64,000 nt of DNA from NCBI GenBank assembly GCA_033980235.1, contig CM067069.1, positions 16,539,150 to 16,603,149 of the forward strand, read 5' to 3'. This document shows, piece by piece, positions 11,549 to 23,848 of the stretch. Position 1 is the stretch's first letter. The number at the start of each line of letters is the position of its first letter. The translations under genes were made by a program, and so were the position numbers. Below the pieces are notes generated by a model that saw nothing but the letters and a program-made list of their open reading frames with translations, did not search any database and was not told the origin of the DNA. Origin of the DNA: Diadema setosum (taxonomy: Eukaryota > Echinodermata > Echinoidea > Diadematoida > Diadematidae).

Positions 11549-12118
11549 TTAAAGGACAAGTTCACCTTCATAAACATAAGGATTGAGAGAATGCAGCAAT
11601 ATTAGGAGAACACATCAGTGAAATTTTGAGGAAAATTGGACAATCGATGCAAAAGTTATGAATTTTTAAAATTTTTGTGTTCGAACCGCTGGATGAGGAG
11701 ACTACTAAGGCTTGTGATGTCATATGAGTACAACAGTATAAAGAAAATACAAAGAAAATTCAACATATTTACACTTTTTTTTTCGTATAATAAAAGAGTA
11801 CTTGACTTGCCTCTTTCTGAAGGCAATGGGAATAATATTACCCATACCATATTTCACTAACGAGTCATGAGAATGTGTACTTTTTTCAAAATATGAAATT
11901 TTGTGAAATTCTCTTTATATTTTCCTTATATTGTTGTACGCATGTGACATCATACACTGCAGTAGTCTTCTCATCCAGCGGTGACTGCACAAAAACTTCA
12001 AAAATTCATAACTTTTGAACGGATTGTCCGATTTTCCTCAAACTTCCAATGATGTGTTCTACTAATATTGCTACATTCTCTCAATCCTTATGTTAATGAA
12101 GGTGAGCTTGTCCTTTAA
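11549..12118. mobile_element. TTAA-flanked inverted-repeat element
   Basis: TTAA at 11549-11552 is followed by AGGACAAGTTCACCTTCAT; the other end reads ATGAAGGTGAGCTTGTCCT then TTAA at 12115-12118. Pairing runs about 200 bp inward from each end (for example CAATATTAGGAGAACACATC with GATGTGTTCTACTAATATTG). TTAA target duplication is typical of piggyBac-type elements. No transposase is present, so it is non-autonomous. Confidence 0.82.
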
Positions 12119-12179
12119 TAAAACAAAAAGCGCGCATGGCTCGGGACCCCACCCACCCAACAATTGAACACTCAAAAAC

Positions 12180-12265
12180 AATACACGCACACCCATACAC
12201 ACCCATACACACGCACATACACACGCACACACACACACACACACATACGCACATACACACAAACA
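12180..12265. repeat. (CA)n-rich low-complexity DNA
   Basis: CACACA-rich tract interspersed with TACACACGC, extending in degenerate form to about 12420. The long ORFs over it are low-complexity shadows. Confidence 0.9.
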
Positions 12266-13160
12266 CATCCGCACCCACACACGTCTTATACACGCCCACA
12301 CCACAAGTGTACATACCCCTACACATATCCATACCCACAGCGTCAAAACACCGATACATATCCACCCACTGCAAAAGCATACACATACTCAGACAGACAA
12401 CATAGACACACACTTACACACCCGTATCAAACTTCCTGTCCCCGTGTCCCAAAACATGCGCGCACATGTCTGCATCAACTGAGAAAAAATGCATGTATGC
12501 CCAATTGCACACGCAGTACATGTGCAGGGATGTTATTCCAAACATATATTGTATACATTGATAAAGGAGATATAACCGGGGGGGCCAAAAGCTAAAAACA
12601 GAGGTCGAGTTGCACTCTCTCTACAGACTAAGTAGACCATGCTTATTTTCAAGTTTTTATTGTAACAAACAACATTTTACTGGTCTACCTCAAAAAATTT
12701 GTTGCGAAAGCCTCCAAATCCAATATGGCGTCCAAGATGGCCGCCATATTTACTGAATTTGTTATTTAAATGATAGAATTCGATAGAAACATCAGATTTC
12801 AACAAATGTGATATCATATGAAAGAAGATAAAATTTTCTACAAGTTGATACCATTTTTGTGGGTTATTGTGATAACTGAATTGAGATTTTAAGGAAAAAA
12901 CACTCATTTTTTGATATTTTTCTGAAAAAAGGAAAATCATGAAAATGCTTGATTCAGCATAAATCAGAGAAAGACTAAGTCATTATCTTGAAACGTTTCA
13001 AGAATTTAGTTTGACATATAATCAATATTTGGAGAAAATTAGGGGTCAGTGCCGCGTTCGGTTCAGGAGATATGATGTCTCAAACTTGAAAACTCACTAT
13101 GTAAAAATGGCCACTTCAGTTGTTACGAGACCTTGTTGGTCATAAAAAAAGCCTGCGCGC

Positions 13161-13327
13161 GCCAAGACTACTACACGCACCACTGGCGCTGGCGCTTTCA
13201 GTGCACCGAACTAAAACATAGTGGAATGCGTGTCCCTATTCCCAACATACACGAGACCGTGCAGCCAAATTTACCGAGTTGCGTCGCCATCTTCTTACGG
13301 CAATTTTTCCTTATATGGAGTACACGC
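13161..13327. repeat. Inner foldback arm B (left)
   Basis: Contains CCAAGACTACTACACGCACC, GAACTAAAACATAGTGGAAT and CCTTATATGGAGT. All recur as reverse complements at 20428-20574. Confidence 0.75.
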
Positions 13328-14327
13328 TTAGGCGCGGTCACACTGGGCCACTGGTACGCGCGCAAGCAAGAGTACGCCGTCCAGTGGCTAGTGATTATGA
13401 CGTAACAATGCACGTTTGTACATGACAATGACACAGCCCGCAAGGCAAATCAAGAAGTTTGGCGGAAAGTTTCGTGGGAAGTTTGCTGTCACACTTGCAA
13501 AACTTCGAGTTAAACTTCTCGATCTTTTGCCAGTTTGACAAAGTCGATAAAAAGGGTCAAGAGGTCAACGAAATCATGTTTGCACGGGCGCGGTGTGTGT
13601 GTACGCTGTATGGCGGCTATGCGGAGGACTCACATTAGTTCTTTTAACATGTTTACGGCTGTTTTTTTTTTTTTTTTTTTGCTGTTGAATACTAGATTGC
13701 TTTATCAAATCTAGAATGACATATGCACCGTAAATAAATCAAGTTTGTTCATTAATAAGCACTTTAGGTTAGACATAATGCTCGCCACACTGGCGTAGCC
13801 AGGGAGGGGGGGGGGGGGGCGATGGGGGCGGTCGCCCCCCCCCCCCCCCCCCCCCCCTAAGATTTGGACCGGGGATTTGGGAGGCGGAAAAAAAAAATGC
13901 GTGTATACTGTATGCATGCACATGAAGCGGGTCTCCTTTGCAACCTTTCATCAAATAAGATATTTTTTTGAATATTTCACTCAAAGTGTGCACCAGATCG
14001 TTGAATTTCAATTCAAAATATGCAAAATCTCTCGTGCTTGGGAGGGGGTATCCCCCTCCCAAACCCTCCCCCTCTGTGCCTCTTTCCCTAGCTTAGTACA
14101 CTTTTTAGATTTACGCACACACACAAAATATGAATAATTCTGAGTGCACAAGACTTATCACTTATATTCCGAAAACTCAAGGTTCCCTCATGTTTAAGGG
14201 GAATTTCCCCTTTTAATCTACCCTTTCCTCCCTCAGCCCCCCCCCCCCCCCCCATCAGGTTTTTTTTTTTTTTTTTTTTGTGATTTCCCAAATGTTGATT
14301 CCATATGCGTATACGAGATATCTCAAT

Positions 14328-14683
14328 TTAAAGGTCCAGTTTACCTTTGGGAGCAGTGATTTCAAAAAATTTCAAGATATCATATTTGATGCAAATGTGT
14401 AGGTCTGTTGTATCATAAAACATCCTACCATATGAAATATTTGCAATAAAACCTAAAATATAAGGAGATATCAGGGTTTTTCTCAATAAACCGTAACTGT
14501 ATACGGTTTAGTCTGGAATTTTTTTTTTTTAACTATTGTTCACATTTTGTGTATTTAACAACACTTAACATCGATCATACGGATTCAAATTTTGACAGTG
14601 GTTGTTTCTATCCCTAACTCACATTTTAGAACTATTTTATAGCACTAATGCTTTCATCTGCAAATGGTAAATTATGCCTTTAA
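14328..14683. mobile_element. TTAA-flanked MITE, copy 1
   Basis: TTAA, then AGGTCCAGTTTACC; the far end is GGTAAATTATGCCT, then TTAA. The interior (CCTAAAATATAAGGAGATAT, TCTATCCCTAACTCAC) is shared with 21963-22318, so both belong to one family. Confidence 0.75.
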
Positions 14684-15083
14684 GGCAAAAGCTCCATCGG
14701 AAGGGAAGGGTGGAGATAACACTTCTCCCTCATCGCCCGCCCCTCCCCCCCCCCCCTTCCGCCATGCATAGAAGTAGACTGTTTAGACGCTTTATTTCAA
14801 TTCTAAAAACGCAAAAGCTCCGCGAGCGGGAGGGGGAATTCCCCTTCCCCTAACCTCTACCTCACTAGACTTTATACATACACACAGATGGTGCACATTC
14901 GGAATAAGAGCTAAATTCCGTGATTTTAACACTTCGATGAAAAAGTATTGCACCAAAAATTTGCACCAGATCGCTGAATTTCAGGTCTGAAAACGCAAAA
15001 TCACCTTCGTGTGGGAGTGGATATGCCCCTATCTACACCCTCGTGTGCATGCTTTTTCTGTTTGATTGCTGAACTGCAGACAG

Positions 15084-17276
15084 CGTTCATGATATTCAGT
15101 GTAAGAATTAATACAAGAAGATCATTTAAATAATATACCATTTTATAGGCAAATTGTTCAATAATAATCTACACTAAAATATACTGCAACCTTAAACAAG
15201 TGGGACTGTTTCAACGCGTTAAAACACGCAAAAACATGCATCAAATTGCACCATTTGCAACATCAAAATGCAAAAAGTTCTCACCGTGGGAGGGGGGACA
15301 CCCCCCTCCCACACCCTCCCCTCCCCCCTCTCTCGCTCCGCTCGCTTGGGTTCAGTCGCGTTCATGATATTCAGTGAAAAGAATTAATATTGAGAAGTGT
15401 GTTTGAATTATACCATTTTATTGGCAAATTGTTCAATAATAATCTACACTAAGATATACTGCTACCTTAAACAAGCAGGACTGTTTCACGTCGATAAAAC
15501 GAGCAAAAACATGCATCAATTGCACCATTTGCAACATCAAAATGCAAAAAGTTCTCACCGTGGGAGGGGGGACACCCCCCTCCCACACCCTCCCCTCCCC
15601 CTCCGCTCGCTCCGCTCGCTCGGGTTCAGTCGCGTTCATGATATTCAGTGAAAAGAATTAACACAAGAAGTGTATTTAAATTGTACCATTTTATAGGCAA
15701 ATTGTTCAATAATAATCTACATCAAAATTACTGCTACCTTAAACAAGTGGGACAGTTTCTCGTCGATAAAACGCGCAAAAACATGCATCAAATTGCACCA
15801 TTTGCAACATCAAAATGCAAAAAGTTCTCACCGTGGGAGGGGGGACACCCCCCTCCCACACCCTCCCCTCCCCCTTCGCTCGCTCCGCTCGCTCGGGTTC
15901 AGTCGCGTTCATGATATTCAGTGAAAAGAATTAACACAAGAAGTGTATTTAAATTGTACCATTTATAGGCAAATTGTTCAATAATAATCTACATCAAAAT
16001 ATACTGCTACCTCAAACAAGTGGGACAGTTTCTCGTCGATAAAACGCGCAAAAACATGCATCAAATTGCACCATTTACAACATCAAAATGCAAAAAGTTC
16101 TTACCGTGGGAGGGGGGACGCCCCCCTCCCACACCCTCCCCTCCCCCCTCGCTCGTTCCGCTCGCTCGGGTTCAGTCGCGTTCACGATATTAAGTGAAAA
16201 GAATTAACACAGGAAGTGTATTTTAATTGTACCATTTTATAGGCAAATCGTTCAATAATAATCTACATCAAAATACACTGCTACCTTAAACAAGTGAGAC
16301 TGTTTCTCGTCGATAAAACGCGCAAAAACATGCATCAAATTGCACCATTTACAACATCAAAATGCAAAAAGTTCTTACCGTGGGAGGGGGGACGCCCCCC
16401 TCCCACACCCTCCCCTCCCCCCTCGCTCGTTCCGCTCGCTCGGGTTCAGTCGCGTTCATGATATTAAGTGAAAAGAATTAACACAGGAAGTGTATTTTAA
16501 TTGTACCATTTTATAGGCAAATCGTTCAATAATAATCTACATCAAAATACACTGCTACCTTAAACAAGTGAGACTGTTTCTCGTCGATAAAACGCGCAAA
16601 AACATGCATCAAATTGCACCATTTACAACATCAAAATGCAAAAAGTTCTTACCGTGGGAGGGGGGACACCCCCCTCCCACACCCTCCCCTCCCCCCTCTC
16701 TCGTTCCGCTCGCTCGGGTTCAGTCGCGTTCATGATATTCAGTGAAAAGAATTAACACAAGAAGTGTATTTAAATTGTACCATTTGATAGGCAAATTGTT
16801 CAATAATAATCTACATCAAAATATACTGCAACCTTAAACAAGTGGGACTGTTTCTCGTCGACAAAACGCTCAAAAACATGCATCAAATTGCACCATTTAC
16901 AACATCAAAATGCAAAAAGTTCTTACCGTGGGAGGGGGGACACCCCGCTCCCACACCCTCCCCTCGCCCCTCGCTCGCTCCGCTCGTTCGGGTTCAGTCG
17001 CGTTCATGATATTCAGTGAAAAGAATTAATATTGAGAAGTGTGTTTAAATTATACCATTTTATAGGCTAATTGTTCAATAATAATCTACACTAAAATATA
17101 CTGCTACCTTAAACAAGTAGGACTGTTTCACGTCGATAAAACGAGCAAAAACATGCATCAAATTGCACCATTTGCAACATCAAAATGCAAAAAGTTCTTA
17201 CCGTGGGAGGGGGGAAACCCCCCTCCCACACCCTCCCCCCCCCCCCCCTCGCTCCCTCCGCTCGCTCGGGCTCGGT
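15084..17276. repeat. 274-bp satellite, eight units
   Basis: The marker GTTCATGATATT (or a one-base variant) recurs at 15084, 15360, 15634, 15907, 16180, 16454, 16728 and 17002, spacing 273-276 bp. Each unit has CAAAAACATGCATCAA, AAATGCAAAAAGTTCT and then a G-rich/C-rich hairpin with GTGGGAGGGGGG against CCCCCCTCCCAC, ending in CTCG repeats. More degenerate units appear at about 13990-14090 and 14940-15080. Short ORFs over the array are not genes. Confidence 0.93.
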
Positions 17277-17548
17277 CGCTTCGCTCCCTTGCAGACTAAC
17301 CGCCCCCTAAGATTAAATCCTGGCTACGCCGTTGGCTCGCGACTAAAAGAAGTGCAATTCACTGCAACACAAGATGGCATTTTGCATGAGACGGTGCATC
17401 GAATTCACCCCGATAACTTCGAAACTTGTTCTTTCTACCGAAGTTCCTTCGCCGATACTCAATTCTTCCCCTGCATATGCGCTGTTTGAGCGTCTCCATC
17501 ATACCAAGGAGGTATGAACATATACCTCCTTGATCAAGGAGAAGTGAC

Positions 17549-20103
17549 CTCATAGTATCAGGTGATTTCAACATTCAGATGGATCTACCTTCGCCTAATA
17601 CCAAGAAGTTCACAGATCTGATGGCTAGTCATAATCTTCAGCAGCATGTACAAGAAGCCACCCATTCCCGAGGGCATATACTTGATTTGCTCATGACAAG
17701 GCAAGATGATGTGACAACTGTCCAAAATATCAGGGTCTGTGAGGGCATCTCTGACCACGCTGCCATAATGTGTGAAATCAACACTCCTGTCAAAATCTCC
17801 TACAAGAAAATGATATCAACCCGGAAAGTGCGATCAATCAACGTTGGTATGCTGCGTGAAGATCCGATGATGGAATCTCTGCCTTTTATTTGCTCAAGTG
17901 CTGAAAATGTTGAAAAAGCTATTAGCAATTATAACTCTACTTTGTCGATGGTTCTGGACAAGTACGCCCCTATCCAGAAGCGCTGTATTACCCTTCGCCC
18001 AAACACTCAATGCAGAGGCGGATCCAGGAATTTCGTAAAGAAGGGGCGTGTTTACAAAAATAAAGGGGGGGGGGGCGCACGCATCCCTCCCCCATTTTTT
18101 TTCTTTTTATTTCTTTTGTTTCAACAAAAAATAAAGGGGGGGGGGCGTGCCCCTGCAATGGTACAATGAAGAAATTGCAAGTGCGAAACTGCGTCGAAGG
18201 CAATTAGAAAGAAAATGGAGGAAATCGTTGTTAGAGATTGATAGGCAGTTGTATTGTAAACAACGTCAGTATGTCCGTTCACTACTCAGGAAAGCGAAAA
18301 CTGAATATCACTCTAAACAAGTTAATGACTGTGGTAAAGACACGAAGAAACTCTTTCAGGTTGTAAACAAGCTTTTTGGCAGAAAACAAAAATCCCCTCT
18401 ACCTGAGCATGATTCTGACAAAGAGTTGGCTAACGAGTTTAATCGGTTTTTCGTTGATAAGATAGCGAATATACGTTTATCCTTACCATGTGTCAGTGTG
18501 GTTAAAAGTGAAGCTGAAGTTGCAACTACTTCAAAATTAGACTCACTAAATCCAACGTCTGTAACTGAGGTTAAGAATATGATTATGAAGTCTCCAAATA
18601 AGTCATGTGAATTAGACCCTTTTTGTACGGATCTGATAAAAAAAAATGTGTATCAGTGACTGCCCCTGCCATTACGAGCATAATAAATGGCAGTTTTGCA
18701 GCAGGTGTTGTGCCAAATGAATTGAAAACAGCGGTGATATTTCCAACCCTTAAAAGACCTCATTTAGATAAGAACATGTTAAACAATTATCGACCAATTT
18801 CAAACCTGCCATTTGTTAGCAAAGTTATGGAACGTGTTTCCTTTTCACGCCTACGAGACTACTTGCAGGAGAATGATTTTCTTGATAGCCACCAATCAGC
18901 GTATCGCCCTGATCATAGTGTAGAGACATTACTGATCAATGTTTGAGACAAATGGATGCTGGGAATATCACTGCTGTTGTTTTACTTGATATGTCGGCAG
19001 CTTTTGATACTGTTGACCATTCCATTCTCACCCAGACTCTCAGATCTGTTGGTGTCACAGGACTTGCATTAGAGTGGTTTCAATCTTACCTTGCCAGCCG
19101 TTCACAATATGTTAAGATCAATGACAGTAACTCTGATCCGGCTGCACTTACTTGCGGAGTCCCGCAAGGGTCTGTAGGTGGACCACTTCTATTCTCACTA
19201 TATCTTTCAAGGATTAGACACATTTTTGAAAGACACGACATTCAGTATCACTGTTATGCAGATGATATACAAATATTTGTATCCTTTTCACCAACCAGGA
19301 CTGAACTCACTGAAGCTGTAAAACGATTGGAATTATGTATTGATGATGTTAAGGCATGGATGGAAAGAAATGGTCTCAAATTTAATGACAGTAAGTCAGA
19401 ATTTATTCTGATAGGATCCAAACAGATGTTGTCTAAGGTGAATTCTGATACATGTTTTGTTAGAATCGGCAATAGTAATATCAAGCCTTCGAACAAAGTT
19501 CGTAATCTTGGTGTTGTTTATGATGCAAATCTGACATTCAAAGACCACATTTCATATGTATCCCAATCTGTAAGATTTCATTTTCGTAACCTGGGCTCAA
19601 TTCGGTGATATTTAACTAGATCAGCAGCAGAAAAACTGATGCATGCTCTTATTTCGTCTCGTCTAGATTTCTGCAATTCTCTGTTTTGCAGTCTTCCACA
19701 AAAAGAACTCAGTAAACTGCAACGTCTTCAGAATTGTGCCGCTAGATTACTTATTTTCAAGAAGAAAACTGTGCATACTACCCCAATACTTCGGTCCCTA
19801 CATTGGCTTCCTGTTGAAAAACATATTAACTTCAAGATTCTTCTTCTTGTTTACCGTACATTGGGCAAATTTGCCCCTGTCTACCTTCAAAATACTCTTC
19901 ATCTTCACCAACCACCACGTAATCTACGTTCATCAAACTCGCTAAAATTACAGGTACCTCGAATCAAGCATAATTGGGGGGATCGGGCTTTTTCATATAT
20001 GGGCCCAAAACTATGGAATGGCCTACCAAAATCTCTTAGAGAAGCATCTTCCATTGATAGTTTCAAAAAGAATCTCAAGACGTATATTTTTAATTTGAAT
20101 TGA
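17549..20103 (+). pseudogene. L2/CR1-type LINE ORF2 (endonuclease-reverse transcriptase), broken
   Basis: This copied the element's RNA into DNA at a nicked target site; the copy is dead. Visible blocks in order: SGDFNIQ (17560) and ISDHAAIMCEI (endonuclease); WYNEEI linker; NYRPISNLPFVSKVMERV (RT); DMSAAFDTVDHSIL; CGVPQGSVGGPLLFSLYL; HCYADDIQIF, with YADD as the catalytic motif; then [20 protein letters not shown] and [18 protein letters not shown]. Lesions: a MITE at 18013-18155, frameshifts near 18640 (A run) and 18935, and a TGA at 19606-19608 probably derived from CGA. The stop at 20101-20103 matches the family's normal end. Confidence 0.88.
18008..18160. mobile_element. 143-bp MITE inserted in the LINE ORF
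   Basis: CAATG at 18008-18012 and 18156-18160 is a 5-bp target duplication. The element starts CAGAGGCGGATCC and ends GTGCCCCTG, with G, C and T homopolymers inside. Removing it with one CAATG restores the LINE reading frame across Q-W-Y-N. Confidence 0.82.
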
Positions 20104-20427
20104 CAATATTGTATGCCTGTATGTAATGTATGTGTACATATATATTGTTTGTTGGTTTATTGTCTTATTATTTTCTGTGATACTGTTGTAACGTGACACA
20201 ATATGTACTCTGTTCTATAGCGCCTTGAGTATCTTTTTTAGGTAGAAATGTGCGCTCTACAAGAGTCTCACTATTATCATTATTATTATTATCATACCAT
20301 ATACTGTACCACCCGTGTTACCCGTGTGTGTGCGCGCGATTGATGAGGAAGTGGGGGTGGGGTGCGCGATATGACGCGTGCATGAACAATCGAATCGAAC
20401 AAAATGAGAGAGTGGTTGGATCCACAT

Positions 20428-20574
20428 AGCGTGCACTCCATATAAGGAAAAATTGCCGTAACAAAATGGCGGTGGCAGCAAGTTTAGGTGGCTGCGTATT
20501 TCCTGGGTGAACACGCATTCCACTATGTTTTAGTTCGGTGTTTCAGTGCCAGTGGTGTGTGTAGTAGTCTTGGC
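20428..20574. repeat. Inner foldback arm B (right)
   Basis: Reverse complement of 13161-13327: ACTCCATATAAGG, GCATTCCACTATGTTTTAGT and TAGTAGTCTTGGC. Confidence 0.75.
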
Positions 20575-20578
20575 AAAT

Positions 20579-20941
20579 GCAGACTTTTTCTTTGACAAGC
20601 AAGGGTTTGTGCCTGCAAACTAACTTTTCATATCAAGTGGTAGCTCGGGCGATACTGATCGCTATTATTTCAAAGTAGATTGTTCTGAAGCAGATGAGAT
20701 GAAGCAAAAAAAAAATTCAAATAGAGGTAGTAGCTTGAAACTTGGCACCAATCTTGTTATAGATAATTTAAGACAGAATTTAGATCAACCGCTCAAAAAA
20801 AAAAAAAATCAAGAGGACAGCCATCAAAGTTGACATACTGTAGTGTATTGCGCCAAATTAAATGTATTATTTCGTTTTTGATACAATTTTGTCTGTTGTG
20901 CTATCTTAAACCGTCTTAGATTTTTATGGACACATTTTCAA
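20579..20941. repeat. Inner foldback arm C (left)
   Basis: Pairs with 23382-23767, sharing GCAGACTTTTTCTTTGACAA, GATTGTTCTGAAGCAGATGA, TTGATACAATTTTGTCTG and the GGAGACATTTT-like inner edge, in inverted order. Confidence 0.75.
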
Positions 20942-21103
20942 AACCAGTGATATTCTACTCTCCGAAAAAGGAAAAAAAAAACAAATCGAGTGGAAGTTTT
21001 TACTTTTGATATGAGGAGTGAATAACAGAAAACGGTGAATTTAGAGTGAAATTGGAGTGACTTTTGAGTGAAAATGTTTATTTTCACTCATTTTAGAGTG
21101 ACC

Positions 21104-21257
21104 TTAGGCAGGGCTCCACACTAACTTTTATTTTTGGTGGCCCAAAGGCAATTATCAGACCTCATTTGGTGGCCCGATCAGGCCACCAAATTCTTCATTT
21201 CTGACTTTTTGGTGGCCCCGGGCCACCGGACCACCGTTAGTGTCGAGCCCTGCCTTA
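21104..21257. mobile_element. 148-bp MITE with TTA target duplication
   Basis: TTA at 21104-21106 and 21255-21257. Ends GGCAGGGCTCCACACTAAC and GTTAGTGTCGAGCCCTGCC match at 18 of 19 positions. GGTGGCC palindromes fill the centre. A 3-bp TTA duplication is typical of PIF/Harbinger-type elements. Confidence 0.75.
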
Positions 21258-21600
21258 GGGATCACTCGTCACTCTTTGAGTGATCCCCAAGGTCACTCTG
21301 AAATGAATGAAGATGAACATTTTCACTCTCGAGTGATCCTGATATCTAATATGGGAAATCATCTACAAATGGCATAAGTTCAGATCAATTGTGACACTAT
21401 AACCCACATGAAATCAGCCTGCAAACAATGTAAGAAAAATCTGTTAACAGAAAATACAGTTTCAGAATGCTTATTTGTAAATGTGAATATACAGCACGAA
21501 TAATCAATTTGGACAATTTTATTCGAACAATATACTGAAAAGTAATTTCGCACAACACATTTAAGAGCAAAGTTGAGAAATTGCCGCCATGTCGGATTGT

Positions 21601-21634
21601 GTTTTTTTTTTTTTTTTTTTTGGGGGGGGGGGGG
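21601..21634. repeat. Poly(T)-poly(G) compound homopolymer
   Basis: A long T run switches directly to a long G run inside the foldback loop. Confidence 0.9.
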
Positions 21635-21962
21635 TTCGGATCACAAGGGCTTTCAAGGACATCTACGGATCAGACATTATTACACATTATACCATCGTCA
21701 TTCACGTTTCTACAACAGCAGAGTAACATACAAGTAAAAAAGCATATCTTTGATACAGAAGTATTTCTATTTTGTCAAAGATTGGGCCTTACCCAAACAC
21801 TGGAATGAGCCCCACCCCCAAAAAAAGACCCTCAATATGGTTTACACTAGTACAATATCATTCGGATGTATAGAAACATGTAATAGACAGCAATATAAGA
21901 AGATTAAAAAAATATATCAAATTTTAAGTTATAAGTTGAGATTTAACTTTGACGCAGCACAC

Positions 21963-22318
21963 TAAAGGTGTTTTTTTTTACCATTGGGAGAAATATCATA
22001 TTCAATTTATATGTGCAGCATAAATGTATTACAAAACATTCTACCATGTAAAAAAAAATATAATAAAGCCTAAAACATACGGAGATATCACCATTTCTTT
22101 TCAAGAAACCATAACCATAATAACTGTTGACAATTTAGTATATAAAAACCATTCTTATCAGATCTATTTATTATATTTAACAATATTTAGCATTAATTAT
22201 ACTGTTTTAAGTTTGTACATTAGTTGTTCTATCCCTAACTCACAGTTTAGAACTAGTTTGAGGAATTAAGTAAAGCTGGGTTTTTGTTTTACGTGCACTA
22301 AAGGTAAATAATGCCTTG
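21963..22318. mobile_element. TTAA-type MITE, copy 2 (diverged)
   Basis: Begins CTAAAGGTGT and ends GGTAAATAATGCCTTG. The interior shares CCTAAAACATACGGAGATAT and TCTATCCCTAACTCAC with 14328-14683. The flanking TTAA is no longer intact. Confidence 0.65.
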
Positions 22319-22439
22319 AACGACAACCTCGATTAGTTACCGCCATCTTGAATTTTGTGTGGATACTATTTTTATCGCTAAACATTACACATTGGCAAAA
22401 TTTGTGCCTAATTCCAAGCTCCTATCTCTTTTTTGGAAA

Positions 22440-22560
22440 ATACTTTCTGTTCAATCTTATGTGCCTCAGAACAATCTACTATGATGAAATGCTACAGTAA
22501 TAGCGACTAGCGTCACCTGCACTTGGCATGAAAAGTTAGTTTGCAGGTACTTGCAAGTCA
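22440..22560. repeat. Diverged fragment of foldback arm C
   Basis: CAGAACAATCTACTATGATG, ATAGCGACTAGCGTCACCTG and AAAAGTTAGTTTGCAGG match parts of arm C' at 23660-23740. Confidence 0.55.
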
Positions 22561-22699
22561 CTAGACCATTACAGTATTACATGTGACCATGTAAACACAT
22601 TGTATGCAAAATTTATAATGCATAAATATAATTTTTTCAAGTTTTAGATGTTAACTTGTCGACAGTGTATGATATTGCCTGTAATTCCAGAAATAATAT

Positions 22700-23310
22700 T
22701 ATGAATTATGTCTCAATCTCAGTAAATCTCAATCTCAATCGCAGGTTTCAAAATAATTCTTCAGTTCTTCTTTGATAAATACTAAATCATGCATTTTTAC
22801 ATTTCTTCCTTTTTGCAAAACAATATAAAAATATGGATCCCCCCCCCAAAAAAAAGAGAAGCAAACAAACAACCCCCCAATTTATTACAATACACAGCTA
22901 AAGTGGTATCAACTTTTAGAAAGTTATACTCTCCTTCATAATGACATCAAATTTGTTGCAATCCAATGTCTCTATCAAATTTTATGTTTGAAATGTTAAA
23001 TTCAATAAAAATGGCAGCCCTATTGGACCGCATCTGTACTTTGGAGGTTTTTGCAACAAATCTGCTGAGGTGCACTTACGGAACATTGCTTAGTATGCTT
23101 AATATTATGTATGATCTTGTTTATAGAGAGAGTGGAACTCGAAAAGTAAGCACGATCTTGGATTTGACCCTCTGTGACGTCTTTGGGAACAGACGCGTGT
23201 AAATACATATCACGTAAAATGAGATTTCAAGTTTGAGACATAACTCCTGAACCAAATACAATACTGACATCTAATTTTCTCCAGATATTGATTATATGGG
23301 AAAGATGTTA
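22700..23310. repeat. Diverged internal copy of foldback arm A
   Basis: GGTATCAACTTTTAGAAA, GACATCAAATTTGTTGCAAT, TTGGAGGTTTTTGCAACAAA, TAGAGAGAGTGGAACTC and AGTTTGAGACATAACTCCTG align in order to arm A', in the same orientation. This shows a second, older copy nested inside the first. Confidence 0.65.
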
Positions 23311-23381
23311 ATTTCTGCATGGTTTTCATAAACATTTTAATTTTTTTAAACTTTTTAGAGAAATATTCATGGTGCATTCTG

Positions 23382-23767
23382 AAAAATGTCTCCATAAAAA
23401 CCTAAGATGGTTTGAAATACCATTAAAATGTTCAGAATATATAAAAACCATATAAATGGGCAGCAAAACAGACAAAATTGTATCAAAATCGAAATGATAC
23501 ATTTACTTTGGCGCAATACACTATGTCAGCTGTGATGTCCTGCAATCTTGAATTTTTTGAGTGATTGATCAAAATTTTGTTTTAAACTTTCTATACCAAG
23601 GTTGTTTCAAGCTTCTACCTCCATTTGAAAGATATTTTTTGCTTCATCTCATCTGCTTCAGAACAATCTACTTTGAAATAATAGCGATCAGCGTCACCTG
23701 AGCTAACACTTGGTATGAAAAGCTAGTTTGCAGGCACAAACCCTTGTTTGTCAAAGAAAAAGTCTGC
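23382..23767. repeat. Inner foldback arm C (right)
   Basis: Reverse complement of 20579-20941. It is followed at 23770-23845 by a self-palindrome built on GACTACTACACGCACCACTG. Confidence 0.75.
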
Positions 23768-23848
23768 GTTTGCCAAGACTACTACACGCACCACTGGCAC
23801 TGCTACAAGCGCCAGCGCCAGTGGTACGTGTAGTCGTCTTGGCGCGAA

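Larger units (their letters stand above)
13792..17330. mobile_element. Possible element bounded by GGCGTAGCCAGG inverted ends, enclosing the satellite
   Basis: GGCGTAGCCAGG at 13792-13803 is mirrored by CCTGGCTACGCC at 17319-17330. Both are followed inward by a homopolymer-rich stretch and CCCCTAAGATT. The interior holds G/C homopolymers, a TTAA MITE, degenerate satellite units and the satellite itself. Treating it as one element is an inference; the termini could belong to two separate insertions. Confidence 0.4.
17430..20295 (+). mobile_element. L2/CR1-type LINE, 5' truncated
   Basis: A non-LTR retrotransposon with the end of the endonuclease, the reverse transcriptase and the C-terminal domain, then a 3' UTR with AGCGCCTTGAGTAT and GTGCGCTCTACAAGAGTCTC and an (ATT)n/(ATC)n tail at 20270-20295. 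A short 3' microsatellite is typical of L2/CR1 elements. It lies in the interval between foldback arms B and B'. Confidence 0.88.

Noticed and set aside
12093..12595. Long ORFs on both strands, His/Thr-rich or Val/Cys-rich
   Set aside because: They are translations of CA/GT microsatellite DNA.
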